Shown piece after piece: positions 41,201 to 50,804 of a stretch of 64,000 nt of DNA. The notes under the pieces were generated by a model that worked only from the letters and a program-made list of their open reading frames with translations, did no database searches and was not told the origin of the DNA. Both the position numbers and the translations under genes were made by a program. Numbering within the stretch: position 1 is the stretch's first letter; each line of letters starts with the position of its first letter. This DNA is from Paractinoplanes lichenicola (GTDB lineage: Bacteria > Actinomycetota > Actinomycetes > Mycobacteriales > Micromonosporaceae): the NCBI RefSeq assembly GCF_016785085.1, contig NZ_JAENHO010000012.1:346971-410970 (forward strand), written 5' to 3'.

Positions 41201-41941
41201 TCAAACAGCGGGCGGCTTCTCGGCGGGACGGCCGCCGAGGTAGAGCTCTCCGAGCTGGGGGTCGGCCAGAAGCTCGTGGGCCGGCCCGGAGATGTGCACG
41301 CGCCCGAGATCGAGCACGCACCCGAGGTCGGCGGTCTCCAGCGCGCGCCGGGCGTTCTGCTCCACCAGCAGCACGGCTGTCCCGGCGTCGCGCATCCGCA
41401 CGACCTGTTCGAAGATCGTGCTGGTGGCCTTGGGGTCGAGACCCATGGACGGCTCGTCGAGCAGCACGACCTTGGGATCGACCATGAGCGAACGCGCGAA
41501 TTCGACCTGTTTCTGCTGCCCGCCCGAGAGCAGCCCGGCGAGCGAGTGCCACCGCTCCCCCACCACCGGGAAGAGCTCCTTGACGAACTTCGCACGCTGA
41601 GCCTTGAGCGAGCGGTCGCGCAGCGTGTACCCGCCGAGCAGCACGTTCTCCTCGACGGTCATCTCGCGGAACACGCTGTGGCCCTGCAGGACCAGCGCGA
41701 CCCCCTCGGCGAGCATCTTCTGCGGGCCGGCGCCGGTCATGTCCTTGCCGCCGACCATCACCCGGCCCGAGCGCGGACCCAGCAGCCCCGACGCGACCTT
41801 GAGCACCGTCGACTTGCCGGCGCCGTTGGGGCCGACCAGGCAGACGACCGTGCCGGCCGGGACGGCGACGCTGAACCCGCGCAGCACGGGCGCGGCGCGG
41901 CCGTAGCCGGCCTGGACGTCGACCAGTTCGATCTCAGACAC
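41201..41941 (-). CDS. Liv-type (HAAT) ABC transporter ATP-binding protein, LivF-like
   Basis: 246 residues from GTG 41941 (a TTG at 41944 is possible), overlapping the LivG-like gene by 8 bp. Walker A GPNGAGKST, Q-loop LVLQGHSVF, signature LSGGQQKQVEFARSL, Walker B VVLLDEPSMGLD and H-loop-type VEQN are present; VLQGHSVFREMTVEENVLLGG and VEQNARRALETAD are LivF hallmarks. One of two ATPases of the importer encoded with 41934-45798. Confidence 0.92.
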   Translation of the reverse strand: MSEIELVDVQAGYGRAAPVLRGFSVAVPAGTVVCLVGPNGAGKSTVLKVASGLLGPRSGRVMVGGKDMTGAGPQKMLAEGVALVLQGHSVFREMTVEENVLLGGYTLRDRSLKAQRAKFVKELFPVVGERWHSLAGLLSGGQQKQVEFARSLMVDPKVVLLDEPSMGLDPKATSTIFEQVVRMRDAGTAVLLVEQNARRALETADLGCVLDLGRVHISGPAHELLADPQLGELYLGGRPAEKPPAV

Positions 41942-42662
41942 CAAGGTAGGCCCCCAGCACTCGTTCGTCGGCGCGGATCTCGGCCGGCGGCCCCGCGGCG
42001 ATCGGCCGGCCGCGGTCGAACACCACGATGTGATCGCTGATGCTCATCACGAGGTCCATGTTGTGCTCGACGATCACGAACGTGCGGCCCTCGGCGTTCA
42101 GTTCGCGCACGAGCGTGCCGATCCGATCGAGCAGCGCCGGGTTGACGCCGCCCGCGGGCTCGTCGAGCAGGATCGTCGCGGGCTCGGCCATCAGCACACC
42201 GGCCAGCTCGAGCAGTTTCTGCTGACCCCACGACATGTTGCGCGCCTCGGCCTCGGCCAGATGCTCGATGCCGAGCCGGGTCAGCCAGTGATGCGCGCGT
42301 TCGGTCTCGGTGCGCCGATGCGAACTGCGCAACCCGTGCACCACACCGCCCGGACGCACCGCCGCGAGCACGTTCTCGACCGCGGTCATGCGGGGAAACG
42401 TCCGGCACAGCTGAAACGTCCGCCCGACCCCGGCCCGCGCGATGACGTGCGGCGCCCGTCCGGTGAGGTCGCGGTCGCCGAAGACGACGGAACCGAGATC
42501 CGGCTTGATCATGCCGGTCACGCAGTTGAAGAACGTCGTCTTGCCGCTGCCGTTGGGCCCGATCAGCGCGTTCACCTTGCCCGGCAGAAACTCGACGTCG
42601 GCCCCGTCGATCGCGACCACGCCCCCGAACGCCTTCCGCAGCCCCACCGTCTTGAGCGTCAC
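41934..42662 (-). CDS. Liv-type ABC transporter ATP-binding protein, LivG-like
   Basis: 242 residues from GTG 42662, which overlaps the permease stop (GTGA). Walker A GPNGSGKTT, RTFQLCRTFPRMTAVENVL, the LSYG-type signature replaced by MSWGQQKLLELAGVLM, Walker B TILLDEPAGGVNP and H-loop VEHNMDLVM identify the LivG subfamily. MSWGQQK is slightly unusual for the signature but keeps the Gly-Gln-Gln core. Confidence 0.92.
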   Translation of the reverse strand: MTLKTVGLRKAFGGVVAIDGADVEFLPGKVNALIGPNGSGKTTFFNCVTGMIKPDLGSVVFGDRDLTGRAPHVIARAGVGRTFQLCRTFPRMTAVENVLAAVRPGGVVHGLRSSHRRTETERAHHWLTRLGIEHLAEAEARNMSWGQQKLLELAGVLMAEPATILLDEPAGGVNPALLDRIGTLVRELNAEGRTFVIVEHNMDLVMSISDHIVVFDRGRPIAAGPPAEIRADERVLGAYLGV

Positions 42663-43702
42663 GATTTTGCTGCCTCTCGCTCGCGGCGTTGCTCGGCCAG
42701 GTCGGCGGCGGTCACCTCGCGGATCGAGCTGTCCTCCCGGTTGCGCAGCCGTTTGACGAGCGCGGTCAGCGACGGGATCACCCCGTCCGGCATGAACATC
42801 ACGACCAGCCCGAGCAGCAGGCCCGTCGTCACCAGGTGCAGCGGCGAGTTGCCGAACTCGACCTTGAAGTATTCGAGCGCCACCCCGACGACGATCGCGC
42901 CGAGCACCGGCCCGTACAGGTTGCGCACGCCACCCAGCAGGGCCATCAGCACGATGTACGACCCTGTGAGCACCGAGAACTGGAACACCGGATCGAGGTC
43001 GCCGAACCACAGCGCATAGAGCCCGCCGGCCAGCGCGGTGAACGCGGCCGAAACGACGAAAACCGTCAGCTTGTACGCGAATGTCGGCGTCCCGAGCGAC
43101 TCAGCCTTGTCCTCGTCCTCGCGGATGGCCTTGAGCCCCATGCCGAATCGCGACCGGTCGAGCAACCACCACGTCGCCAAGGCGAGCAGCAGCAGACCCC
43201 CGTACAGGAAGAAGAATGCCCGGTGATGATCGGGGCGCAGCATGCCCGGGAACGGCCGCGGGACGACCAGCCCACGCGACCCGCCGGTGACCGACGACCA
43301 GCTCTGGAAGACCAGCAGCAGGATCAGCACGAGCGCGATGGACACGATCACGAACGAAGCGCCACGGACGCGCAATGCCGCGTACCCGATCGGGACAGCC
43401 AACGCGGCGACCAGCACTGCGGCCACGATGAGCGCGCCGAAGCTGGGCAGGTCGGCCTTGGTGATGAGCAGGCCGGTCGCGTAGCCGCCGAGCCCGGCCA
43501 GGGCGCCGTGGCCGAGCGAGATGTAGCCGGTGAAGCCGCCGACGAAGTTCCACGCCGTGGCCAGCACCGCCCAGTTGAGGACGATCACGCCGGACGACAG
43601 GATGTACGGGTTGGGCGCGAGGCTGGGGAAGAGCGCGATCGCCACAATGAGAACGAGCGCCGGGAGACCGTACGAGAGAAGGCTTTTAGAAGCGTTGGGC
43701 AA
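42659..43702 (-). CDS. Liv-type ABC transporter permease, LivM-like
   Basis: 347 residues. TTG 43702 is used because GGAGG lies five bases upstream and it is the first start in frame; it overlaps the LivH-like gene by 17 bp. Eight to nine hydrophobic helices, with NFVGGFTGYISLGHGALAGLGGYATGLL and GLKAIREDEDKAESLGTPTFAYKLTVFVVSAAFTALAGGLYA typical of LivM. The charged C-terminus (RLRNREDSSIREVTAADLAEQRRE) is cytoplasmic. Forms the channel with the LivH-like subunit. Confidence 0.92.
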   Translation of the reverse strand: MPNASKSLLSYGLPALVLIVAIALFPSLAPNPYILSSGVIVLNWAVLATAWNFVGGFTGYISLGHGALAGLGGYATGLLITKADLPSFGALIVAAVLVAALAVPIGYAALRVRGASFVIVSIALVLILLLVFQSWSSVTGGSRGLVVPRPFPGMLRPDHHRAFFFLYGGLLLLALATWWLLDRSRFGMGLKAIREDEDKAESLGTPTFAYKLTVFVVSAAFTALAGGLYALWFGDLDPVFQFSVLTGSYIVLMALLGGVRNLYGPVLGAIVVGVALEYFKVEFGNSPLHLVTTGLLLGLVVMFMPDGVIPSLTALVKRLRNREDSSIREVTAADLAEQRREREAAKS

Positions 43703-44561
43703 GACGGCCTCCGAAGAATCCTTGCGGCCGGACGGCCAGCGTGGCGAAGAGCGCCACGTAGAACACGGTCTGGGCCCACGTGGCGCCCATCGGGATCTGC
43801 AGCAGGCTCTGGGCCAGGCCCAGCAGCAGCGCGGCGGCCGCGGCCCCGGGCACGCTGCCCAGGCCGCCGACCACGATGATCGCCATCAGCGGGCCGATCC
43901 AGTGCCAGTGCAGCGACGGATAGATCGTGGTGTCGAGCGACAGCGCCGTCCCGCCGACCGCGGCGGTGGCCAGCCCCAGCCCGAAGCCGTAGCCGGCCGT
44001 CCGCTCGGTGTCGATGCCGACCAGGCGGGCCGCGTCCCGGTGCTGGATCGTGGCCCGCAGCGCCCAGCCGAACTGGGTGCGCTTCATCAGCGTGTACAGC
44101 GCCGCCAGCGAGACCGCCGCGAGGGCGAACGCGATCAGCTTGACGACGGCGACCCGGGCCCCGAAGAGGTCGAAGCTGGCCGTGCCGTAGCCGAGCTGGA
44201 TGCGGCGCTGAGTGCCGCTGAACGCGTACCCGAGCAGGCCTTCGATCATCAGCGCGATCGCGAACGTGATCAGCACCGACATCATCGTGAGCGTGGCCGG
44301 GCGCAGCCGCGACAGCAGTCCCCGTTGCAGCAGCACTCCCGCGCCGAAGAACAGCGGCACGGTCACCACCAATGACAGCAGCGGGTCGATGCCCAGCCGG
44401 TCGTTCGTCCACCAGGCCAGGTAGGCGGCCAGGATGAGGAACGCCGAGTGGGCGATCATGACCACCCGCATGATGCCGAAGTAGAGGGTCAGCCCCGCCG
44501 CGAGCAGGGCGTACAGGCCGCCCAGGAGCAGGCCGAGGATGACGCTCTGGAAGACAAGCAT
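43686..44561 (-). CDS. Liv-type ABC transporter permease, LivH-like
   Basis: 291 residues from ATG 44561, seven bases after the binding-protein gene stop. Hydrophobic throughout, with LGLLLGGLYALLAAGLTLYFGIMRVVMIAHSAFLILAAY and a later ALYTLMKRTQFGWALRATIQHRDAARLVGID loop, as in LivH permeases. Pairs with the LivM-like protein. Confidence 0.92.
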   Translation of the reverse strand: MLVFQSVILGLLLGGLYALLAAGLTLYFGIMRVVMIAHSAFLILAAYLAWWTNDRLGIDPLLSLVVTVPLFFGAGVLLQRGLLSRLRPATLTMMSVLITFAIALMIEGLLGYAFSGTQRRIQLGYGTASFDLFGARVAVVKLIAFALAAVSLAALYTLMKRTQFGWALRATIQHRDAARLVGIDTERTAGYGFGLGLATAAVGGTALSLDTTIYPSLHWHWIGPLMAIIVVGGLGSVPGAAAAALLLGLAQSLLQIPMGATWAQTVFYVALFATLAVRPQGFFGGRLAQRF

Positions 44562-44568
44562 CGGCAGG

Positions 44569-45798
44569 TCACCAGGCCGGCTTCGGATAGACCAGGTCGG
44601 CCTCCTTGGCGTCGGCCGGCAGCACGATCTTGATGTCGTTGCCGACCCACTGCTGGATCATGTGGGCGCCCTGCGGCTTGCCGGTGGCGTCCCACTTGAG
44701 CGGGCCGACGACCGTGTCGACCGTGTTGCTGTGCAGCCAGTCGATCATCTTTTGCTGGCAGTCGCCCTGCTCGGCGCAGCCGGCCGCCTCGACCGCGGCC
44801 CCGACGACCTGGCCGGTGGTGTAGCCGTTGGCCTGGTCCTCCTCGGGCGCCTTGCCGAACTGGGCCTTGAACTTCTCGACGAACTCCTTGTTGCTCTCGT
44901 ACGGCGCGTCCTGGCTGTAGCCGGTGGGCGAGAGGATGCCCTCGGTCTTGTTGCCGATCGCCTTGGCGAACTCGGGGTTCGTCGGGGCGGTGGAGAACGC
45001 GGCCAGCTTGGGCTGATAGTTGAGCTGCTGCAGGGCCACGATCAGGTTGACGCCGTCCTGATACTGCGAGCCGCCGACCACCATGTCGGGCTTGGCCGCC
45101 GCGATCTTGGCCGCGATGCTGCCGAAGTCGGTGGTGTTGGGCGGGTAGACCTCGTCGACCACGGTCTTGACGCCGCCCGCTTCGAGCTTCTTCTTGAGCC
45201 CGTACGCCGTGCCCTGCGCGAACGGGTCGTCCATGGCCGCGTACGCCACCGTCTTCGGCTTCTCGCCCGCGGGCAGCGCTAGCAGGTATTCGGCGAGGTG
45301 GTTGTAGTGGTCGTCGGCGACCGCGGGGGCCGCGTAGAACAGGTTTTTGAAGCCCTGGTTGAACACCTCGGCCGCGGCGCCGGCGGGCTCGACGAAGAGC
45401 ATGCCGTATTCCTGCGCGACCCGGGCCGACGGCACGACCAGGCGGGTCGAGAAGGGCCCGACGACCAGGTCGACCTGGTCGCTGCCGATGAGTTGCTCGT
45501 AGTCGGCGACGACCCGGTCCGCGTTGGACTGGTCGTCGAGGATCTTCAGCTCGATTTTGCGGCCGCCGAGGAGGCCGCCCTTGTCGTTCGTTATCTTGGC
45601 CCAGGCCTCGTACCCCTCCTGGACGCCCTTGCCGGGCTCGGAGAAGTCGCCGGTCAGCGGCAGGGAGATGCCCACGACGATCGGATCGTCGCCGCCCTCC
45701 CCGCCCCCGTCGTCGCTCCCGCCGCAGGCGGCGAGGCCGAGCATGAGGGAGGCGCAGAGCGCCAGGGCCCCTGTGGTACGTCTCGCGGGTGAACGCAT
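44569..45798 (-). CDS. Liv-type ABC transporter substrate-binding lipoprotein
   Basis: 409 residues from ATG 45798 with AGGAG eight bases upstream. Lipoprotein signal with lipobox LAACGG, then a Gly/Asp-rich linker and a type I periplasmic-binding fold: IVVGISLPLTGDFSEPGKGVQEGYEAWAKITNDKGGLLGGRKIELKILDDQSNADRVV is the standard start of LivK/AmiC-like proteins. The family binds amino acids, amides, urea, aromatic acids and others. The gene lies next to a LacI regulator and heads an operon with a sugar dehydrogenase, which suggests a carbohydrate-derived ligand rather than branched-chain amino acids; this is inference. Confidence 0.88.
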   Translation of the reverse strand: MRSPARRTTGALALCASLMLGLAACGGSDDGGGEGGDDPIVVGISLPLTGDFSEPGKGVQEGYEAWAKITNDKGGLLGGRKIELKILDDQSNADRVVADYEQLIGSDQVDLVVGPFSTRLVVPSARVAQEYGMLFVEPAGAAAEVFNQGFKNLFYAAPAVADDHYNHLAEYLLALPAGEKPKTVAYAAMDDPFAQGTAYGLKKKLEAGGVKTVVDEVYPPNTTDFGSIAAKIAAAKPDMVVGGSQYQDGVNLIVALQQLNYQPKLAAFSTAPTNPEFAKAIGNKTEGILSPTGYSQDAPYESNKEFVEKFKAQFGKAPEEDQANGYTTGQVVGAAVEAAGCAEQGDCQQKMIDWLHSNTVDTVVGPLKWDATGKPQGAHMIQQWVGNDIKIVLPADAKEADLVYPKPAW

Positions 45799-45819
45799 CC
45801 TCGCAGCTCCTTTGCCGGG

Positions 45820-45847
45820 ACGTAAGCGCTTGCGAAAGCGCTTACGT
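45820..45847. promoter_or_regulatory. Double LacI-type operator in divergent spacer
   Basis: ACGTAAGCGCTT (45820-45831) and AAGCGCTTACGT (45836-45847) are perfect inverted arms separated by GCGA. Each arm holds the palindrome AAGCGCTT. It sits between the LacI gene at 45922 and the Liv-type operon starting at 45798, directly after the predicted -10 box of that operon, so bound repressor would block transcription. Confidence 0.8.
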
Positions 45848-45877
45848 AGCCTAAAGTGATCGATGGGTCACATGCAA
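45848..45877 (-). promoter_or_regulatory. Predicted promoter of the Liv-type operon
   Basis: On the minus strand TTGCAT (45877-45872) and TAGGCT (45853-45848) are 18 bp apart. The operator dyad begins at the next base, so the start site would fall within it. Confidence 0.5.
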
Positions 45878-45921
45878 CACCCCGGAAACTTTCGATGTGA
45901 TCAGTCATGGAGAGTTGACGC

Positions 45922-46953
45922 ATGCCCAAGCCCGGTGTGAGGCTCCGCCTCGTCGACATCGCCGAACGCGCCGGCGTCTCGCTGGCCACGGCCTCGCGCG
46001 CGCTGGCCGGTCGCGACGGCGTGAGCGAGGAGGTCGCGGCCCGCATCCGGCAGATCTCGGAGGAGATGGGCTACGTCGCCAACCCGTACGCGCGCACTCT
46101 GGCCGGCGGGGCGAGCTCGACCGTGGGGCTGGTCGTGCACCAGGTCGACGACCCGTATTTCTCCGAGATCGCGGGCGGGGTCATCCGGGTCGCCGACGAG
46201 CAGGGCCTGCTGGTGCAGATCTGCCACTCCGGCCGCGACCCCGAGCACGAGCTGCGCCAGATCCGCCACCTGATCAACCAGCGGGTCCGCATCATCATCG
46301 TGGCCGGCTCCGGTTTCGCGGACACGCGGCACGAGGCCGCCGCCCGCGACGAGCTGTCGGCCTACGTACGCGGGGGCGGGCGGGTCGCCGTGATCGGCCG
46401 CCACTCGCTCGGCGTCGACGCGGTGCTGCCCGACAACGAGGCCGGCGGTCAGGCGCTGGGCGAGCACCTGCTCGAGCTGGGCCACCGGCGGATAGCGATC
46501 GCCTCGGGCACGGCCGACCTCAACACGGTGGTCGACCGCATGGCGGGCGTGGCCGCGGCCCTGAAGAAGGCGGGCCTGTCGATGGCCGATCTGCCGGTCA
46601 TCCACACCGACTTCACCCGGGACGGCGGGGTCGCCGCCACCGAGCAGATCCTGCGCGACCACCCGGCGACGACGGCGATCATCGCCCTCAACGACGCCAT
46701 GGCCATGGGCGCCCTGTCGACGCTGCGGGCCCACGGCGTGCCCGTGCCCGAGCGCATGTCGGTGGTCGGCTTCGACGACGTCTCGGTCGCGGCCGACCTG
46801 GCCCCCAGCCTGACCACGATCCGCCTGCCGATGACCGACATGGGCAAGATGGCGCTCGCGCTGGCCCTGCGCCCACCCGCGACCCGCCCCCGGCGCCGCT
46901 CGACGGGCCACACGCTAATCGTCCGCGACTCGACCGGCCCCGCCCCGGCCTGA
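45922..46953 (+). CDS. LacI family transcriptional regulator
   Basis: 343 residues from ATG 45922 with GGAGAG seven bases upstream. N-terminal LacI helix-turn-helix (VRLRLVDIAERAGVSLATASRALAGRDGVSEEV) with hinge NPYARTLAGG, then a type I ligand-binding domain (TVGLVVHQVDDPYFSEIAGGVIRVADEQGLLVQICHSG ... VVGFDDVSVAADLAPSLTTIRLP). It probably represses the divergent Liv-type/sugar-dehydrogenase operon through the operator at 45820-45847 and responds to a sugar or derivative. The same core motif precedes the pectate lyase gene. Confidence 0.92.
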   Translation: MPKPGVRLRLVDIAERAGVSLATASRALAGRDGVSEEVAARIRQISEEMGYVANPYARTLAGGASSTVGLVVHQVDDPYFSEIAGGVIRVADEQGLLVQICHSGRDPEHELRQIRHLINQRVRIIIVAGSGFADTRHEAAARDELSAYVRGGGRVAVIGRHSLGVDAVLPDNEAGGQALGEHLLELGHRRIAIASGTADLNTVVDRMAGVAAALKKAGLSMADLPVIHTDFTRDGGVAATEQILRDHPATTAIIALNDAMAMGALSTLRAHGVPVPERMSVVGFDDVSVAADLAPSLTTIRLPMTDMGKMALALALRPPATRPRRRSTGHTLIVRDSTGPAPA

Positions 46954-47400
46954 CAAACGCGCAACGCCCGGCCCAGCTCAGCCACGGTCGCGCACCCAAC
47001 GCCACCAGCCCGCGCGCAAACGCGCAACCAACGAACAGACCCAGCCAACACCGGCCACCAAACGCGCAACCAACGCCCGGCCAGGATCGCGCACCAAGCG
47101 CCCTCAACCTGCCCGCAAACGCGCAATCAACGAACAAGCCCCGCCGACAAACGCGCAACCAGCCTCACCCGCCCGACCACGATCGCGCACCAAGCGCCGC
47201 CGGCCAGGCGGCAAACGCGCAACAGCGCGGACCGAGCCCCGGCCGGCGCGACGCGCCGACGTACCCCGTCCCGCGCGTGTCATGCGTACGGGGAAACGGG
47301 TTCTTTTTTCTTATTGATTCCAGTTTGCCGCTCCCCCGCCCGGGTAGCCGTGCCCCGTCATTCCTTTGCGATGTTGCAAGTAATCTGGAGGACCGGGTTC
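46954..47400. repeat. Gene-free region with ~32-bp spaced repeat array before catalase gene
   Basis: AAACGCGCAA occurs at 46955, 47018, 47060, 47117, 47149 and 47213, and TCGCGCACC at about 46987, 47087 and 47182. Taken together these GCGC-centred anchors recur about every 28-32 bp with one 42-bp gap. After 47225 the sequence becomes ordinary and, at 47299-47330, unusually AT-rich (a T-run then TTATTGATT), which may contain the katE promoter. No coding region seen. Confidence 0.7.
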
Positions 47401-49637
<2,237 letters not shown>

Positions 49638-49641
<4 letters not shown>

Positions 49642-50366
49642 TCCGCTGACGCTGGAGCGGGAGACCACGGCCCACGCCTGGTCTCCCGCTCCAGTGCTTT
49701 GTGCAGCTCCTTCTGGAAGCGATCCATCTCCCACTCCTGCGCGCCCAGCCGGCGCACATGCGGGGTCATCATCTGGCAGTCGACGAACCGGAAGTCCCAG
49801 GCGTGCAGCTGCTCGAGCAGCTCGACCAGGGCGACCTTGGAGGCGTCGGACTCGCGGCGGAACATCGACTCGCCGAAGAAGGCCGCGCCCAGCGACAGCC
49901 CGTAGAGCCCGCCGACCAGCCGGTCACCGTTCCACGCCTCGACCGAGTGCGCGAAGCCCAGCTCGTGCAGCCGCGTGTAGGCCTGCACCATCCCCGGGAT
50001 GATCCAGGTGCCCCCGTCCGGCCGCTCGACCGCCGAACAGGCCTCGATCACCGCGGGAAACGCCCGGTCGTAGGTCAGCCGGAAGGGTGCCTTGCGCACC
50101 ACCTTGCGCAGGCTGCGCCCGACCGTGATCTGCCCCGGCACGAGCACCGTCCGCGGGCTCGGGCAGAACCACGGCAACGCCTCCGACCCCGGCGAGGGCC
50201 AGGGGAAGATCCCGTTCGCGTACGCCACCAGCAGCCGCTCCGGGCTCAGGTCACCCCCGACCGCGAGCAGCCCGTCGTCGCGGGCCTGCGACACCGGCGG
50301 ATAGCCGAACGCCTGCCGCAGACCCCGCAGTTCGAGCCCCAGGTTCGCCTCGGCACCCCGCCTCAT
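49638..50366 (-). CDS. aat: Leucyl/phenylalanyl-tRNA-protein transferase
   Basis: 242 residues with the Aat motifs GLLAVGGDLSPERLLVAYANGIFPW, WFCPSPRTVL, GGLYGLSLGAAFFGESMF, SDASKVALVELL and MMTPHVRRLGA. It transfers Leu or Phe from aminoacyl-tRNA to proteins with N-terminal Arg/Lys, making N-degrons for ClpS/ClpAP-type degradation. ATG 50366. The last ~20 codons contain one arm pair of a strong hairpin that can serve as terminator for katE from the other strand. Confidence 0.93.
49654..49692. terminator. Hairpin terminator for katE inside aat coding sequence
   Basis: GGAGCGGGAGACCA (49654-49667) and TGGTCTCCCGCTCC (49679-49692) form a perfect 14-bp stem with an 11-base loop, 12 bases after the katE stop. 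It lies wholly within the 3' end of the convergent aat gene and encodes part of its Arg/Pro/Trp-rich tail. Confidence 0.75.
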
Positions 50367-50383
50367 GCCGCGACGATAGCGGG

Positions 50384-50725
50384 TCAGGCAACGGCGGCCC
50401 GAAGCGCTCTCGCCGTCACCCGGGCGTCATAGTCCGCCCCGACCCCGGGAAAGATCAGCGTGTCCCCCTCGATGTGCCGGGTCCGCAACGGCAGAATCTC
50501 CTGATAAGCGGGCGACGCGTACCACCTGCGGGCGGCTTCGAGATCCGGGAACTCCAGAATCACGAGGGTGCCCGGCCACTCCCCCTCCAGCACCTCGACC
50601 TCGGGCCCGTGCACGACAAACCTTCCCCCGTACGGGTCCATGGTGTCCTGAATCCGCTCGATGTAGTCGAACACGTCGCCGTGCGTGGACGTGGTGCGCA
50701 GGTGTGCCATCGCGTAAGCAGTCAT
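50384..50725 (-). CDS. DUF1330-like protein
   Basis: 113 residues: MTAYAMAHLR, DYIERIQDTMDPYGGRFVVHG, LVILEFPDLEAARRWYASPAYQEILPLR are the usual blocks of DUF1330, a dimeric alpha/beta-barrel (ferredoxin-like) family of unknown activity. It is 17 bp downstream of nothing in its own direction except aat, which starts at 50366, so the two may be co-transcribed. It is divergent from the CHAT gene; an upstream extension of the CHAT frame would overlap its start, but the chosen CHAT start avoids this. Confidence 0.85.
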   Translation of the reverse strand: MTAYAMAHLRTTSTHGDVFDYIERIQDTMDPYGGRFVVHGPEVEVLEGEWPGTLVILEFPDLEAARRWYASPAYQEILPLRTRHIEGDTLIFPGVGADYDARVTARALRAAVA

Positions 50726-50804
50726 GCCCCGATCGTGGGGTGTTGGCCGCCGCGGGTCGATTACCTCCGAGGTAACCGGGCGCCCCGTCCGTCAGGAACT
50801 GGCG

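Noticed and set aside
46954..47225. Coding continuation of the LacI gene region on either strand
   Set aside because: The frames are open only because the repeats lack stops; residues are Asn/Ala/Gln/Pro or Cys/Ala/Phe repeats without start signals.
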